In this document: positions 9,207-16,173 of the stretch, piece after piece
Layout of the letters: each line of letters opens with the position of its first letter
Position numbering within the stretch: position 1 is the stretch's first letter
Origin: CAZPRY01 sp964589175
GTDB lineage: Bacteria; Fidelibacterota; UBA2242
Assembly (NCBI GenBank): GCA_964589175.1
Contig: CAZPRY010000010.1
Coordinates: 38,744-102,743, forward strand
DNA length: 64,000 nt
Direction of reading: 5' to 3'
Made by a program: the position numbers and the translations under genes
Notes under the pieces: generated by a model
Database searches by the model: none
Told to the model about the DNA's origin: nothing
Seen by the model: only the letters and a program-made list of their open reading frames with translations

Positions 9207-9629
9207 CGTCCGCCTCCATTGGGTATACCATTGATTCAATCAAGGCGATCTCGTTTTCGGAGAAACCGCCGTTTTGGGCACTCAAGCACCGGGCTTCCGG
9301 AGCGATCGGCAAGCTGTTGTTTTTTCCCGAAACAGGGTTTTTCCCATTTATCCGTTTGCCTGCGTGACAACAAGATTTTACTCCTCCCCGTTTCAATTGT
9401 CAAGCCTCTTAAATTCAAAAGGAACCTGGTGCTGGATACCGGAAACCGTTTTTCAAGAAGTTTTAGCGGAAATAAAGCACGGTTTCGCGTCGGCGCATAT
9501 TTTTTAATAAAATGCTGGACACTTACCGAAATATTCATTAAATATATTTCAAATAGTCTATCTAATTGCGACAATACGGTGGCAAGTTTAATTCAATTTT
9601 GTATGCGGGTTTGTATATAAGGAGGAATT
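9207..9629. other. Divergent intergenic region upstream of cas6
   Basis: 423 bases lie between the minus-strand BRO-N gene and cas6. Open frames here are short and not convincing on either strand. The right half becomes AT-rich before the cas6 ribosome site, so promoters for both divergent genes should lie here, but no clear -35/-10 pair could be named. No repeat or hairpin was found. Confidence 0.5.
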
Positions 9630-10433
9630 TTGCGTCTGAATATCAGGGTTTTATGCGACGGTGGGACGGATATTCCGGTGAATTACCAGTACCAGCTTCA
9701 ATCGGCGATCTACGATCTGATTCGTAAATCATCGACGGCGCATGCCGAATTTTTGCATGATGAGGGCTACGCATCGCTGGAATCGTCGCTCCGACGCTTC
9801 AAATTGTTTTGTTTCTCGCGTCTTCAATTCTCGCCTTACCGCTTTTCAAAGGCGACGTTTTATGGTGTCCGGGAGCTGGCAGTGGTCTTCTCAACGGCCG
9901 TAGCGCAGAATTTCGAGCATTTGGTTTATGGGATTTTCTCGGATATGCATTTTCGCTTGCGGTTTCCTGCCGGCGAAAGCAGCTGGACCATCACGCGCGT
10001 CGAGAGTCTGGAGGAACCGGAATTTCGGGAGACAATGAGTTTTAGCTGCCTTTCACCGATCACCGTGTCCACACGACGGGATAAACCGGTTGGCGGTTCC
10101 GAAATTCATTACCTGGATTACCTGAACGGGGATGAAAAAGAGAAGTTTATCTCTAATCTGCGGCAAAACCTGGTCCGCAAATACGAGGCGCTTTACCAGC
10201 AGCCCTATAGAGGGGATCACGGTTTTGATTTCCGGGTTGACCCCGAATATTTGATACGGCGGGCGGGCAGGATCAGTAAACTGATCCGGTTTAAAGACGG
10301 GGTCGTGGTCAAGGCGATGGAGGCGCCGTTTGAAGTAACTGCCGATCCGGAATTGTTGAAAATCGCTTATCGCTGCGGCTTCGGGGAAAAGAACAGCGCG
10401 GGATTCGGCTGCGTGGAGGTCAGGAATGGTTGA
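9630..10433 (+). CDS. cas6: CRISPR-associated endoribonuclease Cas6 (type I-B)
   Basis: A 267-residue Cas6. The N-terminus has the family pattern NYQYQLQSAIYDLI and AEFLHDEGY, and the C-terminus ends in the glycine-rich GFGEKNSAGFGCVEV loop that contacts the repeat RNA. Cas6 cuts the CRISPR transcript inside each repeat, leaving an 8-nt 5' tag, here expected to be ATTGAAAC. Histidines near residues 38-44 are candidates for the catalytic base. The start is TTG, supported by AAGGAGGA ending about 6 nt upstream. It opens the locus but is separated from cas8 by two unrelated genes. Its TGA stop falls inside the first unit of an octamer repeat array, so the array begins exactly at the gene's end. 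Confidence 0.93.
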   Translation: MRLNIRVLCDGGTDIPVNYQYQLQSAIYDLIRKSSTAHAEFLHDEGYASLESSLRRFKLFCFSRLQFSPYRFSKATFYGVRELAVVFSTAVAQNFEHLVYGIFSDMHFRLRFPAGESSWTITRVESLEEPEFRETMSFSCLSPITVSTRRDKPVGGSEIHYLDYLNGDEKEKFISNLRQNLVRKYEALYQQPYRGDHGFDFRVDPEYLIRRAGRISKLIRFKDGVVVKAMEAPFEVTADPELLKIAYRCGFGEKNSAGFGCVEVRNG

Positions 10434-10531
10434 ATGGTTTACTGGTTAATTGGTGGATTGGTTTACTGGTTTATTGGCTTGCCCGGTAAAACGCAGTGGA
10501 GACGGGGTGATTGGTTAATTAGTTAATTGGG
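10426..10531 (+). repeat. Octamer-repeat element 1 (after cas6)
   Basis: Tandem 8-mers of the form GGTTNANT (GGTTGAAT, GGTTTACT, GGTTAATT, GGTTTATT) begin at the cas6 stop codon, followed by a GC-rich core (TTGCCCGG, then ACGCAGTG and GACGGGG, 10479-10508) and a second short run of octamers. The same arrangement recurs at most loose junctions of the CRISPR locus. Confidence 0.85.
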
Positions 10532-11263
10532 TCAGGGGTTTGCGCGGCGGAAAAGTCAAAGATTGAACGGGATATGCGGAAAAGTTGATGAAAACAAATG
10601 CGGGAAGGAAATTTAAAAAATCAGGCGATGTTCAGCCAGTCCCCAAATCGAGGCAGGTGAAATGCAGTGAGTTCAACTGAAAATTGAATGATTGCTACAA
10701 AGAAAAAAATGACCTCTATGGAAATTCAAATGAATCCTATAGATAATCAAGTGAGTTCTACAAAAATAAAATCCATTTCTACAAAGTTTCGGACGACGCC
10801 GATAAAAATAAAAATGACTTCTATATAATTTCAGATGATTTATGGGAAAATTCCAGTGACGCCTACAAAGAAAAAAATGACTCCAACAAAATTTACAAAC
10901 GTTGCTATACGGAAAAAAGGGATGAAAAGGGCGAATCGAATCCGGGATATAGAACAATGAAACCTTCGCCGAATAATTTCAATCAAAGCAGAGGATTATG
11001 GTAAAACCCGACGAGAAAAGCATGAAACTCCGGCAGCGGTCGAGCGCCGGGAAAACATCCGGAAGGGGTAACGGAAATGGTATTGAAACGCATCGATGAC
11101 GATAGAAAACAAACATTCGCAGATGGTATAGAATCCGGGTTCTTCGGCGGCCGTCTAACCGACCCCATCATTGCGAATCAGAACCTTCGATTTCCGGCAG
11201 AGGTGACAGCCGGGAAGCGTCGGTGCCGGCAAAGGCAGGGCGGGATAAAGCACCAATCAGAAG
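10532..11263. other. Gene-poor stretch with decayed repeat coding sequence
   Basis: About 730 bases without a convincing gene. It contains the 21-bp repeat tract listed separately (10687-10920) and a following 340-base segment in which a 65-codon plus-strand frame (11077-11274) has no ribosome site and no recognisable product. The segment ends at the strong ribosome site of the next gene. Confidence 0.5.
10687..10920 (+). repeat. Degenerate 21-bp tandem repeat encoding a heptad (NDxYKxx) pattern
   Basis: About eleven imperfect 21-nt units. In one plus-strand frame each unit reads as a heptad close to N-D-x-Y-K-x-K (NDCYKEK, NDLYGNS, NESYR, SEFYKNK, NDFYIIS, SDAYKEK and so on). A TAA interrupts the fourth unit's neighbourhood, and a TGA precedes the tract, so it is not a working gene now. 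It is best read as the remnant of a gene for a repetitive, charged and aromatic peptide, or as a minisatellite that happens to keep a codon phase. Confidence 0.6.
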
Positions 11264-11279
11264 AAAGGAGGTGAGAGAA

Positions 11280-11906
11280 GTGGCTAAAAGCGTCGATATA
11301 AATCTACAGGACGCCCTGAACCTGGAACCGGTGGCCAACAAGTACCAGGCGCAACTGAATGCAGCCGGAATTACAGTGGAGTTCATGGTGCAACTCAGGA
11401 CAGAAATTGAGACCCTGCAGGCTAAAGATGTAGGACAGAAAGAAGCGGTGGCCGGAAAGGAGACCGCTACCCGCGCCCAAAATGAGAAGATGAGACTATG
11501 TCGCGCCTGTCAGAAAAAGGTGATCAATATCGCCAAAAACGCCTATGTGGATAACCGGGAACGCCTGAAGGAATTCCATGTCGGAAATGCTTATATCCAG
11601 GGTGTCGCACAGATGCTGACGGAGCTGGCGTATTTGAAGAGCGCCGTCACAACCCACCAGGATGAATTAGCATCCTGGGGCGCCGATGCAGCGCTGATCA
11701 CCGAGATCGAGGTTTGCATTGCCGATCTGACGGCGGCCGATAATACCCAGGAAAACGCCAAGAACCTGCAAAACGTAGCGACGGTCGAACGCGATCGCGC
11801 TTCGAAAATTCTGAAAAACAGCAAGAACCGCATCCGCCGGGCGGCGCAGATTGTCTTCGCCGATAACCCGGACGTCCGCAAAGAGTTCGAAAGTACGGTT
11901 GAATGA
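11280..11906 (+). CDS. Unknown helical protein made of two tandem repeats
   Basis: A 208-residue protein starting at GTG (11280), chosen because a near-perfect AAAGGAGGTGA lies just upstream; an earlier in-frame ATG (11223) has no such site. I do not recognise the family. It appears to contain a two-fold internal repeat: residues around TEIETLQAK...CRACQKKVINIAKNAYVDNRERLKEF pair with TEIEVCIAD...ASKILKNSKNRIRRAAQIVFADNPDVRKEF near the C-terminus. Each half is strongly helical and rich in Ala, Gln, Glu and Lys, so a helical bundle or coiled coil is likely. There is no signal peptide or membrane segment. It lies between cas6 and cas8 on the same strand, but no evidence beyond position ties it to CRISPR function. 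Confidence 0.6.
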   Translation: MAKSVDINLQDALNLEPVANKYQAQLNAAGITVEFMVQLRTEIETLQAKDVGQKEAVAGKETATRAQNEKMRLCRACQKKVINIAKNAYVDNRERLKEFHVGNAYIQGVAQMLTELAYLKSAVTTHQDELASWGADAALITEIEVCIADLTAADNTQENAKNLQNVATVERDRASKILKNSKNRIRRAAQIVFADNPDVRKEFESTVE

Positions 11907-11966
11907 CCGTTGTTGTATTCTCCGTTGGGGTTGGGTCGATATGCCCGACCCCGGCGGGGAGGGAGA

Positions 11967-12151
11967 TGGTTTATTGGCTGATTGGTTTAATGGTTAATTG
12001 GTTTATTGGTTTGCCCGGCGTAACCAGGCAGGAACCAGATCGAGAATGGTTTGCCCGGCAGAACGAAGTGAAGACGGGTTGAAAGGTTAAATGGTTGATT
12101 AGTTTATTAGTTGAATGGTTTGCCCGGCAAAACGCAGTGAAGGCGGGTTGC
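11967..12151 (+). repeat. Octamer-repeat element 2 (three cores)
   Basis: Runs of GGTTNANT octamers alternate with three copies of the GC-rich core: near 12011 (TTGCCCGGCGTAACC, diverged), near 12050 (TTGCCCGGCAGAACG, then AAGACGGG) and near 12119 (TTGCCCGGCAAAACG, then AAGGCGGG). Unlike the other elements it starts about 60 nt after the upstream stop codon. Its multiple cores suggest nested or tandem insertion or amplification. Confidence 0.8.
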
Positions 12152-12179
12152 ATCAGGAAAGCAAAAGTTTGGAGGATTT

Positions 12180-12785
12180 ATGACTGAGCACAAAGACATT
12201 CAAAATCCGGAAGATTACAGCGAGAAGGACTATCAGCGCTTCCGGTATTTGCTGACGTCTGACGATACGCCGGTGGAAGAGCTGGAGGAAATCTGTATGA
12301 CCCTGGCGCATCTGCCGACCGAAGAAGCTAAAAAAATCCTGGCTGAATTCAAGAACAGCGAACGCGCCGAAGAGGTTGGTTGGCTGGACTTCGCTATCGA
12401 AGAAAATGAAACGTGGTATCTCTCTCCGAATAACGAAGCAGAGGAGCGGGACTTCCTCGCTCTGAAAATGGTCGGCGAGAAGGATGACCGGATTGTGGAA
12501 TTGATGACGAAGTGCGATACCTGCGAACTAAATATCCGGAAATATGAGATCGAAAGGGAAGCTATCGAGGAACTCCTACCGGAAAACCCGGATTTTAAAT
12601 ATGACCTGTCGGCGCTGCATGATTTGCTCGTGATGGAACAGGACCGGCTTGAGAAACTGCGACTGGATATCGAAAGAGAGGAGAAAATCCAGGCGCAAAT
12701 CAAGGCCTCCATAAAGACCGAAAAACTGAAAAACCTGGACCCCTCGGCGCTCGATAATTTTCATTTCGATGGCGAGGAGTTTTAG
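12180..12785 (+). CDS. Unknown acidic helical protein within the cas locus
   Basis: A 201-residue, very acidic protein preceded by GGAGG with good spacing. No family was recognised. The first half contains an LPTEEAKKILAEF helix and a FAIEENETWYLSPNN segment. The second half (about residues 100-185) is predicted coiled coil with charged heptads (DRLEKLRLDIEREEKIQAQ). No membrane segment, signal or metal-binding cysteine set is visible. It is flanked on both sides by octamer-repeat elements and lies between cas6 and cas8 on the same strand. It could be a CRISPR accessory gene or a passenger; nothing in the sequence decides this. Confidence 0.6.
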   Translation: MTEHKDIQNPEDYSEKDYQRFRYLLTSDDTPVEELEEICMTLAHLPTEEAKKILAEFKNSERAEEVGWLDFAIEENETWYLSPNNEAEERDFLALKMVGEKDDRIVELMTKCDTCELNIRKYEIEREAIEELLPENPDFKYDLSALHDLLVMEQDRLEKLRLDIEREEKIQAQIKASIKTEKLKNLDPSALDNFHFDGEEF

Positions 12786-12788
12786 GAT

Positions 12789-12893
12789 GGGTTACTGGTT
12801 GAATGGTTTACTGGTTTACTGGTTTATTGGTTTATTGGGTTGCCCGGCGGAACGCAGTGAAGAGGGGTTGAATGGTTTAATGGTTTATTGGTG
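12789..12893 (+). repeat. Octamer-repeat element 3
   Basis: Octamers such as GGTTTACT, GGTTTACT, GGTTTATT, GGTTTATT start 3 nt after the stop of the preceding gene, followed by a core (TTGCCCGGCGGAACG, CAGTGAAGAGGGG, 12839-12869) and two more octamers. Confidence 0.85.
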
Positions 12894-12943
12894 GAAGGTG
12901 GCGAGTGTGAAAGCCGACAAGTGGGATTATTGCCTTGTATGAG

Positions 12944-12986
12944 TAGCGATAAACAGGGAAAAGTGCCTGGTATACATAGCGATAAA
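12944..12986 (+). other. Pair of 10-bp direct repeats upstream of cas8
   Basis: TAGCGATAAA occurs at 12944-12953 and again at 12977-12986, 33 nt apart, just before the cas8 ribosome site. About three helical turns separate the copies, so an operator for a regulator is possible. No regulator gene is seen nearby, and chance repetition cannot be excluded. Confidence 0.3.
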
Positions 12987-13004
12987 TGCGAAATCGGAGG
13001 ATTA

Positions 13005-14402
13005 ATGAATATCAAAGACATTTCTTTTGAACCGACGGGTGATCCCTTTGTGGACGCGGGGGGGATAGCGATGGCCTTTGCCGCCGGGAAATATGCGGAG
13101 GAGTTGGTCCTGCGGCTGATAGAGAGAGTGGCGACGGTCTATGTGGAGGCCTGGGGCGGTAAAATAAACTCTTTGTATCTTAATTCCCGTATCACCCATA
13201 TGTCGCGAAAAGGCCAGGAAAAAGTCGATGCCACATTGGAATTATATCAATCCATGCTGACCCCCCCGGAGAATACGGAAACGGGATATTGCCGGATTTG
13301 CGGCAGCAGTGAAGCGTTGTTTGAAGCGGGCCGGGAACAATTTTGCCTTTCCGGATCGGCACCCTTCGTCAATTTTCATCATGGTCATGAAGCCGGCTTA
13401 ACCCTGTGCAAGAGTTGTTCGATTAAACTGTTCTTTCTGCCCCTGATCGTGGTGCAAATGGGTGGCAATCTGGCTTTGTTTCATTGCCGGAGCAACCGTG
13501 TAAAGGACTATTGGGTTAAAAAGACCGTGGCCGAAAACTTTGATAAGCTGGCTCGTGATACTAGCGAAGGCATCTTGAAATCCGATCTCCGCAATCCGCG
13601 AAACGCCTTGTTCCATATGGCCGCGGATATTATTCTGGAAACAGAAGATCCAGACTTCAGTGATTTTATTCAATTGTTTCATTTTACCAATTTCGGTGCC
13701 GGGCCGGATTGTGAAATTTATGCCTTACCCGACCCGGTATTCAATTTTATGAGCCGGGTGTTGCGTTACAACAAGGTGGAGTGGTTTCGTTTTGTCAGGC
13801 GGCATTACCGTATCAAACAGTCGCACTGGGATGAAGCCGGATCGGAGTGGCTTAAGAAATCCGGTGGGAATGTATTTGATGAAACGGAGTATCGTGACAA
13901 CCCAAATATGGTATTTGAACGCCTGCTGGTCGGACGCAGTATTTTGCCGCTACTGAAAAGTTATTACAGAGATATCTACAAGAACACGGATAAAGAAATA
14001 TCCATCATGATAGTTTATCATTATGTAAAGGAGGTACTGCATATGAAGCAGGAGACATTGGATATTATCAAGCGGGTCGCGAATGTCATCTTCGATCTGT
14101 CGCGTCAGGAAGACAATTTCAAGAAGTACCTGACCATGATCGAAGGAGCTGGTCGCGCCCACGAGCTCAGAGCGGTTTTGTTGAAGGTAGTCAAAACTCA
14201 TTTCCGGAATGGAAATGTGGAACCGGTATTACGATTGGATGATTACGTAAACTACCTGTTTCCGGACGGTCAGTATTGGGGCGAGGTGCGCGACCTGATG
14301 CTGATTTATCTGTATGAAAAAATGCACGAGGCCCGGATTGATGCAGAGGCGATTCCGGAAAAAGAAGTCGTGACGGCAGAAGAAGAAATTAACAGTCTTT
14401 AG
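13005..14402 (+). CDS. cas8b1: Cas8b1 / Cst1 large subunit (CXXC-CXXC type, type I-B)
   Basis: A 465-residue large subunit of the type I-B effector complex. It carries the CXXC-CXXC signature of the Cst1/Cas8a1-b1 group: C96-C99 in GYCRICG and C135-C138 in LCKSC, a probable zinc site. Cas8 recognises the PAM and starts R-loop formation. The start is the ATG at 13005, just after CGGAGGATTA; an in-frame GTG-type extension from 12888 runs into the octamer element and is rejected. The 3' third contains an in-frame internal start with a strong ribosome site, predicted to give the separate small subunit. cas7 follows 9 nt later with its GGAGGG next to the cas8 stop, so cas8-cas7-cas5 are translationally linked. 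Confidence 0.9.
   Translation: MNIKDISFEPTGDPFVDAGGIAMAFAAGKYAEELVLRLIERVATVYVEAWGGKINSLYLNSRITHMSRKGQEKVDATLELYQSMLTPPENTETGYCRICGSSEALFEAGREQFCLSGSAPFVNFHHGHEAGLTLCKSCSIKLFFLPLIVVQMGGNLALFHCRSNRVKDYWVKKTVAENFDKLARDTSEGILKSDLRNPRNALFHMAADIILETEDPDFSDFIQLFHFTNFGAGPDCEIYALPDPVFNFMSRVLRYNKVEWFRFVRRHYRIKQSHWDEAGSEWLKKSGGNVFDETEYRDNPNMVFERLLVGRSILPLLKSYYRDIYKNTDKEISIMIVYHYVKEVLHMKQETLDIIKRVANVIFDLSRQEDNFKKYLTMIEGAGRAHELRAVLLKVVKTHFRNGNVEPVLRLDDYVNYLFPDGQYWGEVRDLMLIYLYEKMHEARIDAEAIPEKEVVTAEEEINSL
14027..14035 (+). promoter_or_regulatory. Internal ribosome binding site inside cas8
   Basis: AAAGGAGGT lies 8 nt before an in-frame ATG (14043) within cas8. It is as strong as any gene-start site in the window, and it supports independent translation of the C-terminal 119 residues. 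Confidence 0.75.
14043..14402 (+). CDS. cas11b: Cas11b small subunit, internally translated from cas8
   Basis: The in-frame ATG at 14043 (Met347 of Cas8) would give a 119-residue, nearly all-helical product beginning MKQETLDIIKRVANVIF, with the size and character of Cas11 small subunits. It is known for several type I-B, I-C and I-D systems that the small subunit is made from an internal start within the large-subunit gene. Here no separate cas11 gene is present and the internal ribosome site is excellent. The product would line the Cascade belly and stabilise the displaced strand. The product is predicted, not shown. Confidence 0.7.
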   Translation: MKQETLDIIKRVANVIFDLSRQEDNFKKYLTMIEGAGRAHELRAVLLKVVKTHFRNGNVEPVLRLDDYVNYLFPDGQYWGEVRDLMLIYLYEKMHEARIDAEAIPEKEVVTAEEEINSL

Positions 14403-14411
14403 GAGGGAATA

Positions 14412-15461
14412 ATGAAAACGATTCAGGGATTTGTATTAATTGATGTGGATGTAGTAGCACTAAACAATGCAGGAGTTGATTCTTCGACGGCTCTGGAAAA
14501 TGCGGTAATGACCAAGAAAATCCGGAAAGACGGCCGGGAATATCCCTATGTTTCCGGTCAGGCCTGGCGCTTTTGGTGGCGGGAAACCCTATCCCGTAAA
14601 ATCGGCTGGCAGATGTCCCCAGTGACGCGGGAGAAAAAGATCGCCTACACGGCGGCCAATCCCAATCTCTATCCTGATGACGATATATTCGGATACATGC
14701 GGGCGGCTAAAATTGAAGTCACCGATTCGGAAACGGGCAAGGTCACCAAAGAGAATGTAACCCTGACCCGGGTTTCTCCGCTGAAGAATTCGGCTTTTAT
14801 GGCGGTGGCCTATAATCCGATTGTTCAGAACTGGTCTTCCATGACCCGGCAGGATGGTGACGCCGTACCCTATGGGATAGACGAATATTGTGCTGTTATG
14901 AAAGGTATGTTTTCGGTCGATCTGGATCAGGTCGGGACTTTTTCGATGATGAACAAGAGCGGTTTTATGAATATCAATGAATCTCTAAAGAATGAGATGC
15001 TTGAAAGTGACGCAAGGGAAATAGATGACAGCCATGTAAAAGATGCCAAAGGCAATCCGCTGAAACTGGTCCGTCTTACCGATAAAGTGCGCAACAAACG
15101 GGTCAAGGATACGATTGCGGCATTGAAGTATCTCGCCGGCGGCGCAAAGCAGACGACCAATATGGCGGATGTGACCCCGAAACTGATTGTATTGGCAATG
15201 TTCAACAGTGCCAATCATCCCTTCTCGCATCTGGCGAAAGATGATCTGGGCAAGGCGGTATTTTCCGTGGATGCGCTGAAACAGGTACTGAATGATTACG
15301 GCGATCAGCTGGACGGTAAAGTCTACATCGGCCGGCGCATGGGTTTTATGGACGGACTTGAAGATAAACTGGCGGCATTGAGCGAAGAATTTCCATCGGT
15401 TGTGGATTCTGTGAACGGGGCTATCGATGCTTTTGTCGAGACCATTCAGTTGGAAAACTGA
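14412..15461 (+). CDS. cas7: Cas7 backbone subunit (Cst2/DevR family, type I-B)
   Basis: A 349-residue Cas7 of the Cst2/DevR family, the RRM-fold subunit that polymerises along the crRNA spacer. The N-terminus FVLIDVDVVALNNAG and the YPYVSGQAWRFWWRETL segment are typical of the group. The start ATG follows GGAGGGAATA, and the gene ends with TGA one base before the cas5 ATG. Length is normal. No missing segment is seen. Confidence 0.9.
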   Translation: MKTIQGFVLIDVDVVALNNAGVDSSTALENAVMTKKIRKDGREYPYVSGQAWRFWWRETLSRKIGWQMSPVTREKKIAYTAANPNLYPDDDIFGYMRAAKIEVTDSETGKVTKENVTLTRVSPLKNSAFMAVAYNPIVQNWSSMTRQDGDAVPYGIDEYCAVMKGMFSVDLDQVGTFSMMNKSGFMNINESLKNEMLESDAREIDDSHVKDAKGNPLKLVRLTDKVRNKRVKDTIAALKYLAGGAKQTTNMADVTPKLIVLAMFNSANHPFSHLAKDDLGKAVFSVDALKQVLNDYGDQLDGKVYIGRRMGFMDGLEDKLAALSEEFPSVVDSVNGAIDAFVETIQLEN

Positions 15462-15462
15462 T

Positions 15463-16128
15463 ATGAAAGTGTATCGGATCCATATCAGTAGTTGGACGGC
15501 GTCGTTTCGCTATCCGAACCTGATCAGCGGTTTTCAACCCACGTTGCCGGTACCGCCGATGTCGACCATTGCCGGTTTGATTTCGGCGGCAATGGGTTTC
15601 TACTTCAGGCCGGAGAAGGAGAAGATCGGGTATGTGTTTAGTGCCGGAGCGAAGACAGTCGATCTGGAAACGATCTACCAGATGGGGAAATCGCTGACCG
15701 GAATTAATTCCAATGTGATCAAACGGGAATTCATGACTGACGCTCGATTGTACCTCTATACGGATTCGGGGACGATTGCCGACGCGTTCCGCCGTCCCTA
15801 TTATCCGATGCTGTTGGGACGGTCGGGAGACTTGGCGACGGTTCATTCCATTGAAGACGTCGAAGTCGAAACGAAATCCACATTGAAAAATTTGAAAGGA
15901 ACGATTGTGCCGATGACGATGGGGTATTTACCGGCGCCGATTCAGGCCCTGCCAATCTGTTTCAGTGATACAATTCCCCGGCGCAACATCGGTACCCGTC
16001 CGTACTATCTGCTGGACATAGGGTATCGCCAACCGACAGAGATCGTTGCCGACGGTTTTAGTGATAGCGTGGATTTGGGTGGAAAAATCCTGCAATGGGA
16101 TGTGCTGTGGCAGTCGGTGGATCTTTAG
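15463..16128 (+). CDS. cas5: Cas5 (type I-B, Cas5t-like)
   Basis: A 221-residue Cas5, the RAMP subunit that caps the 5' tag of the crRNA. The N-terminus (MKVYRIHISSWTASFRYPN, then LPVPPMSTIAGLISAAMG) is diagnostic of the family. The ATG at 15463 is 1 nt after the cas7 stop; a longer frame overlapping cas7 from 15427 has no support. A small hairpin follows the stop codon before cas3. Confidence 0.9.
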   Translation: MKVYRIHISSWTASFRYPNLISGFQPTLPVPPMSTIAGLISAAMGFYFRPEKEKIGYVFSAGAKTVDLETIYQMGKSLTGINSNVIKREFMTDARLYLYTDSGTIADAFRRPYYPMLLGRSGDLATVHSIEDVEVETKSTLKNLKGTIVPMTMGYLPAPIQALPICFSDTIPRRNIGTRPYYLLDIGYRQPTEIVADGFSDSVDLGGKILQWDVLWQSVDL

Positions 16129-16153
16129 AGCGGCGGATTTTGAGTCCGCTGCT
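16129..16153 (+). other. Hairpin between cas5 and cas3
   Basis: AGCGGCGGA (16129-16137) and TCCGCTGCT (16145-16153) can pair with one mismatch around a TTTTGAG loop. No T-run follows, so it is not a standard terminator. It could stabilise the cas8-7-5 message end or tune expression of cas3. Confidence 0.4.
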
Positions 16154-16173
16154 AACTTAAGGATAGGAGTTGT

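Noticed and set aside
8925..9620. 231-codon plus-strand frame between the BRO-N gene and cas6
   Set aside because: Overlaps the start of a clear minus-strand gene and then runs through AT-rich intergenic DNA; composition is not protein-like.
10673..10957. 94-codon minus-strand frame rich in Phe, His and Arg
   Set aside because: Translation of the 21-bp repeat tract on the opposite strand; no ribosome site.
11077..11274. 65-codon frame before the two-repeat helical gene
   Set aside because: No supporting ribosome site, overlaps the real gene's upstream signals, no recognisable product.
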